NCBI RefSeq assembly: GCF_007677725.1
Contig: NZ_VEDF01000001.1
Location: forward strand, 513,457 to 577,456
Origin: Pseudomonas sp. URMO17WK12:I11
GTDB taxonomy: Bacteria; Pseudomonadota; Gammaproteobacteria; Pseudomonadales; Pseudomonadaceae
DNA length: 64,000 nucleotides
Direction of reading: 5' to 3'
A program made the position numbers and the translations under genes. Positions 1 through 7,092 of this stretch are shown here, piece after piece (the stretch's first letter is position 1; the number at the start of each line of letters is the position of its first letter). Below the pieces are notes generated by a model. The model saw nothing but the letters and a program-made list of their open reading frames with translations, ran no database searches and was not told where the DNA came from.

Positions 1-2
1 GC

Positions 3-797
3 ATCACCACGGTGATCGGCGCGCTGCTGGGGGTGATGTTCGCCTTCCTGGGCGCGGAGATCGTCACCATCGCAGCGTCCGAAGCCAAGGACCCGGCCAC
101 CCAGATCGTCAAGGCCACCAATTCGGTGGTGTGGCGCGTGTGCCTGTTCTATGTCGGCTCGATCTTCCTGATCGTCTGCCTGGTGCCATGGAACGACCCG
201 CAGTTGGGCGTTTCCGGCTACGGTGCCTACCGTCGCACCTTGGAACTGCTGGGCGTGCCGCACGCCGAGCTGCTGATGAACTTCGTGGTGCTGACCTCGG
301 TAAGCAGCTGCTTGATCTCCGGCCACTACACTGCCTCGCGCATGCTGTTCTCGCTGGCCCAGCGCGGCGATGCGCCGTCGTTCTTCAAGATTACCCGCGC
401 CGGTACCGGCGTCCCGGTATTTGCCATCATCGGCTCGTGCGCCGTGGCGGTCGTCTGTGCGCTGATCAACTTCAGCGAGACCCTGCGCCCGAAAGACGTG
501 CTCGACACCTTGATGAACACCACCGGCATGATCGCCTTGCTGGTGTACCTGGTGATCGCCTTCTCGCAGCTGCGCATGCGTCGCAAGCTGATTGCCGAAG
601 GCAAGGAAGTGCGCCTGAAGATGTGGCTGTTCCCGTGGCTGACCTACCTGGTGATCGGCTTCATCGTCGCAGCGCTGGTGACCATGGCGTTCATGCCTGA
701 TTATCAGATCCTGGTGATCTCCACCGGCATCGCCGCGGGCATCGTGGTGGCCATGGGTGTGGTGCATCAGATGCGCAGCGCCAAGCGCCTGCACTGA
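3..797 (+). CDS. APC-family amino acid permease, C-terminal part (5' end outside window)
   Basis: About 265 C-terminal residues of an inner-membrane amino-acid/proton symporter are visible; the reading frame is open to the left edge, so the first half is missing. The segment begins in a transmembrane helix followed by the signature GAEIVTIAASEAKDP, typical of the GabP/AroP-like branch of the APC superfamily, and holds about seven further hydrophobic helices before a basic tail ending in SAKRLH. A strong intrinsic terminator follows about 35 bases downstream. The family is clear. The substrate (GABA, aromatic amino acid or other) cannot be decided from this half. Confidence 0.85.
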   Translation: MTTVIGALLGVMFAFLGAEIVTIAASEAKDPATQIVKATNSVVWRVCLFYVGSIFLIVCLVPWNDPQLGVSGYGAYRRTLELLGVPHAELLMNFVVLTSVSSCLISGHYTASRMLFSLAQRGDAPSFFKITRAGTGVPVFAIIGSCAVAVVCALINFSETLRPKDVLDTLMNTTGMIALLVYLVIAFSQLRMRRKLIAEGKEVRLKMWLFPWLTYLVIGFIVAALVTMAFMPDYQILVISTGIAAGIVVAMGVVHQMRSAKRLH

Positions 798-813
798 TCG
801 ATCGCGCCAGGCA

Positions 814-1038
814 TCATTTGCTTGTGGAAGCGGCCGGCTCCTTCGAGGAGCCGGCCGTTTCGCGTTGTGGCGCCGGGTGTTTTTCCGCGGGCATGTGGAA
901 ACCCTGGTTCATCCAGGGCGAGCCGAGCAGGACGGCGGCGGCGATCAGCGCCAGGATGGCCAAGGCCAGGGAGATTTTCACGGGCATGCGCATGAACGAC
1001 TGACTTCGCGCATGGATGGACAGTTCCAGTTGATCCAT
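814..1038 (-). CDS. Small single-pass membrane protein, unknown function
   Basis: This is a 74-residue protein if it starts at the ATG at 1038 (MDQLELS...); a GTG four codons upstream is the alternative. One hydrophobic stretch (KISLALAILALIAAAVLL, about residues 21-38) follows a short N-terminus with several basic residues, and the C-terminus is polar. It is divergent from tam, with 38 bases between the two starts. Its last 15 codons are encoded by the terminator hairpin of the neighbouring permease, which is unusual. The membrane-protein character argues that it is real. I recognise no family. Confidence 0.5.
   Translation of the reverse strand: MDQLELSIHARSQSFMRMPVKISLALAILALIAAAVLLGSPWMNQGFHMPAEKHPAPQRETAGSSKEPAASTSK
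831..860 (+). terminator. Intrinsic terminator after the APC permease
   Basis: An 11-bp perfect GC stem (831-841 pairs with 847-857) with a TTCGA loop is followed by TTT. It lies just downstream of the permease stop. It also overlaps the 3' end of the small minus-strand gene at 814-1038, so it may work in both directions. Confidence 0.75.
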
Positions 1039-1076
1039 GCTTATGCTCACTCATCGCCCGCCAAAGGAGCCGCCCC

Positions 1077-1853
1077 ATGGCCTGGTCTGCCAACCAGTAC
1101 TCGCTGTTCGAAGATGAACGTACCCGCGCCGTGCGCGACCTGCTGGCCGCCGTTCCGCCGCGACCGGTGCGGCACGCCACCGACCTTGGCTGCGGCCCGG
1201 GCAATTCCACCGAGGTGCTGCTGCAGCGCTGCCCGGACGCCCAGGTGACTGCGCTGGACAGCGACACCGACATGATCGACAAGGCCCGCGAGCGCAAGCG
1301 CCTGCACCTGCCGCGGGTGCGCTGCGAGGTTGCCGACATCGGCGGCTGGTCGGCACCCGAGCCGCAGGATCTGATCCTTGCCAATGCCTCACTGCAATGG
1401 CTGCCAGAACACGGCTCGCTGTACCCGCACCTGGTGCGCCAGTTGAGCGAGGGCGGCAGCCTGGCGGTGCAGACCCCGGACAACCTCGACGAACCGGCGC
1501 ATCGGCAGCTGCGCGAGATCGCCAGTCAGGGGCCTTGGGCGGCCAAGTTCGCTGATCTTCAGCTACCGCCACGGCACACCGCCGGCTTCTACTACGACCT
1601 GCTCAGCCCACTGTGCACGCGGGTCGATGTCTGGCGTACCACCTATCATCATCCCCTGGCTGGCGGCGCCGAGGCGGTGGTGGACTGGTTCAAGGGGTCG
1701 GCGCTGCGGCCTTACCTGGCCCGGCTCGACGAGCACCAGCAGGCCAGCTTTCTGCAGATGTACCTGCAAGCCATGCAGCAGCACTATCCGCCAGCGGCCG
1801 ACGGCAAGGTGCTGTTGGCGTTTCCGCGCCTGTTCGTGGTGGCCACGCGCTAG
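1077..1853 (+). CDS. tam: Trans-aconitate 2-methyltransferase
   Basis: This 258-residue cytosolic SAM-dependent methyltransferase methylates trans-aconitate, a spontaneous isomer of the TCA intermediate cis-aconitate that inhibits aconitase. The N-terminal MAWSANQY and the class I SAM-binding motif DLGCGPGNST (about residues 37-46) fit Tam, followed by ALDSD (acidic ribose-binding loop) and NASLQWLPEH. The length matches the E. coli enzyme. A good ribosome-binding site (AAAGGAG) precedes the ATG. It appears to be a single gene, followed by the YebC-family gene about 105 bases later. Confidence 0.9.
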   Translation: MAWSANQYSLFEDERTRAVRDLLAAVPPRPVRHATDLGCGPGNSTEVLLQRCPDAQVTALDSDTDMIDKARERKRLHLPRVRCEVADIGGWSAPEPQDLILANASLQWLPEHGSLYPHLVRQLSEGGSLAVQTPDNLDEPAHRQLREIASQGPWAAKFADLQLPPRHTAGFYYDLLSPLCTRVDVWRTTYHHPLAGGAEAVVDWFKGSALRPYLARLDEHQQASFLQMYLQAMQQHYPPAADGKVLLAFPRLFVVATR

Positions 1854-1960
1854 GGCCAAGCGTCAGAACACTTGTCGAGCCACTGCCCGAGGGCGTATAA
1901 ACTGCACCCACTTTTGGCCGGTCGTTTCCGGAACCGGCCGCTGAAACAAAGAGAGTCGAC

Positions 1961-2671
1961 ATGGGCGCACAGTGGAAAGCCAAACATAGAGAAACAGCTG
2001 CCAATGCCAAGGGCAAGATCATGGGCAAGCTGGCCAAGGAAATTCAGATCGCCGCCAAATCCGGTGCCGATCCTGACATGAACCCGCGCTTGCGCTTGGC
2101 CATCGTCCAGGCCAAGAAAGCCTCCATGACCCGTGAGACCCTGGAACGCGCCATCAAGAAAGGCGCTGGCCTGGACGGCGATGCCGTGCAATACCATGCC
2201 GTGAGCTATGAAGGTTTTGCCCCGCACCAGGTGCCGTTGATCGTCGAATGCCTGACCGACAACGTCAATCGCACCGTGGCACAGATTCGCGTGCTGTTCC
2301 GCAAGGGTCAGCTCGGTGCCAGCGGCTCGGTCACCTGGGACTTCAATCACGTGGGCCTGATCGAGGCCATGCCCGAGGGCGATGCCGACCCCGAAATGGC
2401 CGCCATCGAGGCCGGCGCCCAGGATTTCGAAGAGGGTGAGGAAGAAGGCTCGACCTTGTTCATCACCGACATCACCGACCTTGACGCCGTGCAGAAGGCG
2501 CTGCCTGAACACGGCTTCACCGTCACCTCGGCAAAAATCGGCTACACGCCGAAGAACCCGGTGAGTGCAGCCAGCCTCAGCGCCGAGGCGTTGGCCGAAG
2601 TCGAAGCCTTCCTCGAAGCGATCGACGAGAACGACGACGTACAGAACGTCTACGTCGGCCTGACCGCCTAA
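1961..2671 (+). CDS. YebC/PmpR (TACO1) family protein, YeeN-like
   Basis: This 236-residue protein belongs to the YebC/PmpR family, described both as DNA-binding regulators and as ribosome-associated factors easing translation of proline stretches. The N-terminal basic helical region ([18 protein letters not shown], about residues 2-19) and the signature [19 protein letters not shown] with [10 protein letters not shown] (about residues 98-129) place it in the family. An acidic segment (EEGEEEGS) lies near residue 160. The N-terminus is closer to the shorter YeeN branch than to canonical YebC, so it is probably a paralogue of the RuvC-linked yebC. The SD AGAGAG supports the chosen ATG. Confidence 0.85.
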   Translation: MGAQWKAKHRETAANAKGKIMGKLAKEIQIAAKSGADPDMNPRLRLAIVQAKKASMTRETLERAIKKGAGLDGDAVQYHAVSYEGFAPHQVPLIVECLTDNVNRTVAQIRVLFRKGQLGASGSVTWDFNHVGLIEAMPEGDADPEMAAIEAGAQDFEEGEEEGSTLFITDITDLDAVQKALPEHGFTVTSAKIGYTPKNPVSAASLSAEALAEVEAFLEAIDENDDVQNVYVGLTA

Positions 2672-2680
2672 GACACCGAT

Positions 2681-2703
2681 CGGGCCGCTTGGCGGCCCGT
2701 TTT
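2681..2703 (+). terminator. Intrinsic terminator after the YebC-family gene
   Basis: A perfect 8-bp stem CGGGCCGC/GCGGCCCG with a 3-nt loop is followed by TTTT, nine bases after the stop codon. Confidence 0.8.
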
Positions 2704-2735
2704 CAGGGTGCGCTCGATCAACCCAAGGTGCCTGC

Positions 2736-3680
2736 ATGAACCCGGCTTTCGCCTCCCTCAGCCTTGCCCACCTGCGCACCCTCGACGTTCTCCTGCAATT
2801 GAAGAACCTCAGCCATGCTGCCGTCCGCCTGGATGTCGGCCAGTCGGCGCTGAGCCGGCAACTGGCGCACCTGCGTCAAGCCTTCGACGACCCACTGCTG
2901 GTGCGCCAGGGCCGTGGCTACGTATTGAGCGAATACGCCCAAGCGCTGGTCGAGCCGCTGCGCCAGGTGCTCGAGGAGCTCCAGGCCCTGCGCCAACCGG
3001 CGGCCTTCGATCCGGCACGCTGCGAGCGACGGTTCTGCCTGGCGGCTTCGGACTATGTGGCCGAGCACATGCTGCCGTTGCTGGTGACGGCGCTGGAGCG
3101 CGAGGCACCGGGGGTGTCGATCGACTATCGGAGTTGGCAGGCCGGGCAGTACGCCTTGCTGGCCAGTGGTGAGATCGACCTGGCCACCACGCTGTTCGAG
3201 GAGTCGCCCGCCAACCTGCACGGCCGCCTGCTCGGTGAAGACCGCGCCGTGTGCCTGATGCGCCACGATCATCCACTTACCCCACTGGCAGCGCTCACTC
3301 AGGCCGATTACCTGGGCTGCAAGCATGTGCGCATCTCCGGCGGCGGGGACAAGGACAGCTTCATCGACCGCCACTTGCGCGCCCAGGGCTTGCAGCGGCG
3401 GGTCTGCCTGGAGGTGCCGTTCTTCAGCGCGACCGTGCAGGTGCTGGGGCGCAGCCAAGCGATTGCTACGGTCCCCGAGCACATCGCTCGCCAACTGTGC
3501 CGTTTGCACGGTCTGGCCTGGCGTCCGTTGGCGTTCATCGAGCACACCCAGCGCTACTGGGTGGTCTGGCACCAGCGCCTGCATGCTTCGGCCGAGCACC
3601 GATGGTTGCGTGAGCGGGTGTATGCACTGTGGCGCCAGTCGCAGTTCGGGGTGCACGGCGGGGTTGCGGATCTGCCATAG
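2736..3680 (+). CDS. LysR-family transcriptional regulator next to DOPA decarboxylase
   Basis: This 314-residue LysR-type regulator has an N-terminal winged helix-turn-helix (about residues 6-64, with LKNLSHAAVRLDVGQSALSR) followed by a substrate-binding domain of the NodD/LinR type (about residues 90-300). The AAGGTG ribosome-binding site supports the ATG. It lies immediately upstream of and codirectional with the aromatic amino-acid decarboxylase, the layout of P. putida, so control of that decarboxylase is a reasonable inference. The inducer is unknown. Confidence 0.85.
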   Translation: MNPAFASLSLAHLRTLDVLLQLKNLSHAAVRLDVGQSALSRQLAHLRQAFDDPLLVRQGRGYVLSEYAQALVEPLRQVLEELQALRQPAAFDPARCERRFCLAASDYVAEHMLPLLVTALEREAPGVSIDYRSWQAGQYALLASGEIDLATTLFEESPANLHGRLLGEDRAVCLMRHDHPLTPLAALTQADYLGCKHVRISGGGDKDSFIDRHLRAQGLQRRVCLEVPFFSATVQVLGRSQAIATVPEHIARQLCRLHGLAWRPLAFIEHTQRYWVVWHQRLHASAEHRWLRERVYALWRQSQFGVHGGVADLP

Positions 3681-3776
3681 CAGCTATGCGCCAGGCGGGC
3701 TTATTCGCGTCCGGGCGAGCGCCTAGACTGACGGCTCTTGAATCTTTCCACAGCCACCCGCGCAGGAGACCCGCCC

Positions 3777-5186
3777 GTGACCCCAGAACAGTTTCGCCGC
3801 CATGGCCACCAATTGATCGACCTGATCGCCGACTACCGTGAATCGGTCGCTGCGCGACCGGTCATGGCCCAGGTCGCACCCGGTTACCTCAAGGCGCAAC
3901 TGCCGGCAACTGCGCCTTCGCAAGGCGAGCCGTTCGAGGCGATTCTGGCGGATGTCGACACGCTGATCATGCCCGGCCTTTCCCATTGGCAGCACCCGGA
4001 CTTCTACGGCTATTTCCCCTCCAACGGAACACTGTCTTCGGTGCTTGGCGATTTCCTCAGCACCGGCCTGGGCGTGCTGGGGCTGTCGTGGCAATCGAGC
4101 CCGGCGCTCAGCGAGCTCGAGGAAGCCACGCTCGACTGGCTGCGCCAGCTGCTCGGGCTGTCCGCGCAATGGAGCGGAGTGATCCAGGACACCGCCTCGA
4201 CCAGCACCTTGGTGGCACTGATCAGTGCCCGTGAGCGGGCCACGGACTATGGCCTGGTGCGGGGTGGCCTGCAGGCCGAAGCCAAAGCCCTGATCGTCTA
4301 CGTCAGTGCGCACGCCCATAGCTCGGTCGACAAAGCGGCGCTGCTGGCCGGCTTCGGGCGCAGCAACATCCGCCTGATCGCCACCGACGCCGCCTATGCC
4401 ATGTGCCCGCAGGCGCTGCAGGCGGCCATCGAGCAGGACCTGGCAGCGGGCAACCAGCCCTGCGCGGTGGTCGCAACCACCGGCACCACCACCACCACCG
4501 CGCTCGATCCGCTGCGGCCCATCGGGGAGATTGCCCAAGCCCACGGGCTGTGGCTGCATGTGGACTCGGCCATGGCAGGTTCGGCGATGATTCTGCCCGA
4601 GTGCCGCTGGATGTGGGATGGCATCGAGCTGGCCGACTCGGTGGTGGTCAATGCCCACAAGTGGCTGGGCGTAGCGTTCGATTGCTCGCTCTACTATGTG
4701 CGCGATGCGCAGCACCTGATTCGGGTGATGAGCACCAACCCCAGCTATCTGCAATCGGCGGTCGATGGTGAGGTGAAGAATCTGCGCGACTGGGGCATTC
4801 CACTGGGGCGGCGTTTCCGCGCCTTGAAGCTGTGGTTCATGCTGCGCAGCGAAGGGGTCGAGGCATTGCAGCATCGCTTGCGCCGCGACCTCGACAATGC
4901 ACGCTGGCTGGCCGAGCAGATCGGGGCAGCGGCGCAGTGGCACATCCTGGCACCGGTGCACTTGCAGACCCTGTGCATCCGGCATTGCCCTGAAGGCCTA
5001 GAGGGCGAGGTACTGGATGCCCACACCCGGGCCTGGGCCGAGCGCCTGAACGCCTCCGGTGCCGCCTATGTGACGCCTGCGACACTACAAGGGCAATGGA
5101 TGGTGCGGGTATCGGTAGGGGCGCTGCCGACCGAACGCGTGCACGTGGAGCACCTCTGGCGCCAGCTGCAGGCGGTGGTGGCGTAG
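3777..5186 (+). CDS. Aromatic-L-amino-acid (L-DOPA) decarboxylase, PLP-dependent
   Basis: This 469-residue group II PLP decarboxylase is nearly identical in what I can compare to the P. putida enzyme characterised as a highly selective L-DOPA decarboxylase (dopamine plus CO2). The PLP lysine is K295 in NAHKWLG, with H181 in SAHAHSS and D263 in HVDSA as cofactor contacts; the flexible catalytic loop lies near residue 330. The GTG at 3777 is chosen because CAGGAG sits nine bases upstream and gives the family length; an upstream TTG at 3738 would add 13 residues without a ribosome-binding site. It faces the MHS transporter gene tail to tail. Confidence 0.9.
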   Translation: MTPEQFRRHGHQLIDLIADYRESVAARPVMAQVAPGYLKAQLPATAPSQGEPFEAILADVDTLIMPGLSHWQHPDFYGYFPSNGTLSSVLGDFLSTGLGVLGLSWQSSPALSELEEATLDWLRQLLGLSAQWSGVIQDTASTSTLVALISARERATDYGLVRGGLQAEAKALIVYVSAHAHSSVDKAALLAGFGRSNIRLIATDAAYAMCPQALQAAIEQDLAAGNQPCAVVATTGTTTTTALDPLRPIGEIAQAHGLWLHVDSAMAGSAMILPECRWMWDGIELADSVVVNAHKWLGVAFDCSLYYVRDAQHLIRVMSTNPSYLQSAVDGEVKNLRDWGIPLGRRFRALKLWFMLRSEGVEALQHRLRRDLDNARWLAEQIGAAAQWHILAPVHLQTLCIRHCPEGLEGEVLDAHTRAWAERLNASGAAYVTPATLQGQWMVRVSVGALPTERVHVEHLWRQLQAVVA

Positions 5187-5210
5187 CCACGGCCACTCGG
5201 CGTGCTGCCG

Positions 5211-5233
5211 GCAGGGCCGTCGCCCGGCCCTGC
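5211..5233. terminator. Bidirectional hairpin between convergent genes
   Basis: A perfect 9-bp stem GCAGGGCCG/CGGCCCTGC with a TCGCC loop lies between the convergent stops of the decarboxylase and the MHS transporter. There is no clear T-run on either strand, so efficiency is uncertain. Confidence 0.55.
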
Positions 5234-5241
5234 ACCTGCAG

Positions 5242-6615
5242 TTATGAGCTTATCGCCTGAAAGCTGCCCTTGCGGCTGGCCTCGAACGCCTCTTTCTCCA
5301 TCGGCCTGGCTTGCGGATTGCCCAGGTCCTCCATCGCCAGGCGGTGGGTTTCCGGAGCGATGTACGCCGCCAGCGCGCAGACGCAGGTGATGAAGAACGC
5401 CAGCGCGCCTACCACCAGCGGGATGTTCTGCGAACCCGGGGGCGCGACCAGGGCGAACAATGCTGGCAGCATGGCGGTGAGCATGGTGCCGATGTTCTGT
5501 GCGATGGCCATCGCCGAGACACGGTAGCGGGTCTGGAACAGCTCCGGGTAGAAGCTTGGGAAGACGGCGTTGTAGCCCTGGTAGACCATGCCCCACATGA
5601 TGATCGACGCGGCAAACGCCAACGGCACATTGTGCAGGCTGATCGCATACAGGTAGACGAAGCCCAGCAAGCCTGAACCCAGGCAGCCCGCGATCATCGT
5701 CGGGCGGCGACCGATCTTGTCCGACAGGTTGCCCACGAAGGGGATCACCAGTACCGCGACGATATTGCCCACCACCGGAATCCACAGGTACACGCTCTTG
5801 TCGAAGCCGATGCCATAGGCCGGCTGCACGGCGTAGGCGGCGCCGAAGATGGTGGCGACCACTGGTATCACGTTCATCAACGCCATGAACATCACCAGCA
5901 CCATGTGTTTCCAGCTGTGCCGGAAGGCCTCGCTGATCGGCGATCTGGCGACCTTGGCGTGTTTCTCTTCATTGACGAACGCTGGAGTCTCGTGTACTTC
6001 CCGGCGAATGATGAAGCCTGCGATCAGGACCACCGCGCTCATCAGAAATGGGATGCGCCAGCCCCAGTCGTTGAACGCCTCGCTCGGCATGAAGTAAGCC
6101 AGCGGCAAGAACACCGCAGCCGCCAGCACTTGCCCAGCCTGCACACCTTGCAGGGTGAAGCTTGCGTAATAGCCACGACGCCCAAACGGGGCGTGCTCCA
6201 TGATCATCGAACTGGCACCGGAAATCTCACCGGCCACGGCGAAGCCCTGAATCAGTCGCAACACCACCAGCAATGCCGGCGCCAACAGGCCAATGTCGTG
6301 GTAGGTCGGCAGCAGGCCCACCGCCATGGTCGACAGGCCCATCAGGAACATGCACAGCAACAGCACATGCTTGCGACCACGGGTATCGCCCCAGTGGCCC
6401 AGCACGAAGGCGCCAATCGGGCGGGCCAGGTAGCCCACGCCGTAAGTGGCCAGCGAAGCGATGATGGCCATTTTTGGGTCACTGTTGGGGAAGAATATTT
6501 GCGGGAAGATCAACGCCGCAGCCTGGGCATAGATGAAGAAATCGTAGTATTCCAGGGCCGAGCCGATCCACCCGCTGGCGGTCGCTTTCTTGGCTTGGGA
6601 GCTTGAGTGAGCCAT
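5242..6615 (-). CDS. MFS transporter, metabolite:H+ symporter (MHS/ShiA-like) family
   Basis: This 457-residue, 12-helix inner-membrane symporter belongs to the MHS group (ShiA, KgtP, ProP). Diagnostic stretches are SALEYYDFFIYAQAAAL in helix 1 and the loop 2-3 motif GHWGDTRGRKHVL. The ATG at 6615 follows GGAG; an upstream start at 6648 would add 11 codons without a site. It is divergent from quiC across 477 bases, so import of quinate, shikimate or dehydroshikimate is a context-based inference. An exact AAGAACAA motif directly precedes the Shine-Dalgarno sequence and suggests Hfq/Crc repression. Confidence 0.85.
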   Translation of the reverse strand: MAHSSSQAKKATASGWIGSALEYYDFFIYAQAAALIFPQIFFPNSDPKMAIIASLATYGVGYLARPIGAFVLGHWGDTRGRKHVLLLCMFLMGLSTMAVGLLPTYHDIGLLAPALLVVLRLIQGFAVAGEISGASSMIMEHAPFGRRGYYASFTLQGVQAGQVLAAAVFLPLAYFMPSEAFNDWGWRIPFLMSAVVLIAGFIIRREVHETPAFVNEEKHAKVARSPISEAFRHSWKHMVLVMFMALMNVIPVVATIFGAAYAVQPAYGIGFDKSVYLWIPVVGNIVAVLVIPFVGNLSDKIGRRPTMIAGCLGSGLLGFVYLYAISLHNVPLAFAASIIMWGMVYQGYNAVFPSFYPELFQTRYRVSAMAIAQNIGTMLTAMLPALFALVAPPGSQNIPLVVGALAFFITCVCALAAYIAPETHRLAMEDLGNPQARPMEKEAFEASRKGSFQAISS

Positions 6616-6626
6616 TGTGGTCTCCG

Positions 6627-6634
6627 TTGTTCTT
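6627..6634 (-). promoter_or_regulatory. AAnAAnAA (Hfq/Crc) motif at the MHS transporter ribosome-binding site
   Basis: On the minus strand AAGAACAA runs directly into the CGGAG ribosome-binding site, about 12-20 bases before the ATG. Exact AAnAAnAA sequences at this place are the known Hfq/Crc translational-repression signal in Pseudomonas. Function here is inferred. Confidence 0.6.
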
Positions 6635-6971
6635 GTAGGTCGTCGCACTGCTGGCGTCGCGCGCTGGCGGCCAAGCGAGGTGCGATCGCTTGTCGGGAGT
6701 AGGGCGTGGGTTTAAAGCGCAAGTGCGCGCAGGCGGTGCCTGCACAACAGAGACGAACGAGCAACTGCAGATCGCAAGGCGAAGTCGATGTACATAGGTC
6801 GGTACCCGGTTTATTGAATTTATCAGGGCGTGACGTTAGGCATGGTGGCGCAGGTTACAGCGAGCTTCCCAGGCGGCAGAGCAGGGGGGCTCGGCGACTA
6901 CGTCCGGACTCATGTTTGCCCAGGGCCTGCAGTGACGCAATTCGCTGAATTCGCTTGTGTGCGGTAATCGA

Positions 6972-6992
6972 ACGAAAAACTAACCATTTCGT
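6972..6992. promoter_or_regulatory. Candidate operator (inverted repeat) upstream of quiC
   Basis: ACGAAA-N9-TTTCGT is an interrupted inverted repeat about 100 bases before the quiC start, in the AT-rich part of the divergent promoter region. The nearby TetR regulator (9538-10209) or the LysR regulator (2736-3680) could bind it; which one is not shown by the sequence. Confidence 0.35.
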
Positions 6993-7074
6993 ACAAACAG
7001 ATTGCCCGGGTGACTTTACCTGCGAATAATCGACAGTGCCATAAACCTGTGGGGTTTTGCCCTGTCGTCCGTCC

Positions 7075-7082
7075 AATAACAA
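7075..7082 (+). promoter_or_regulatory. AAnAAnAA (Hfq/Crc) motif at the quiC ribosome-binding site
   Basis: AATAACAA overlaps the start of the AAGGAA ribosome-binding site of quiC, 11-18 bases before the ATG at 7093. This matches the catabolite-activity motif bound by Hfq with Crc. Repression of quiC in the presence of preferred carbon sources is the expected effect. Confidence 0.65.
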
Positions 7083-7092
7083 GGAACCTACC

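Larger units (their letters stand above)
6616..7092. other. Divergent intergenic region between the MHS transporter and quiC
   Basis: These 477 bases hold no convincing gene. The first part is GC-rich; the stretch from about 6795 to 7030 is more AT-rich and presumably carries both promoters. It contains the inverted repeat ACGAAA-N9-TTTCGT and A-rich translational motifs at both ends, described separately. I see no riboswitch or further hairpin. Confidence 0.6.
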
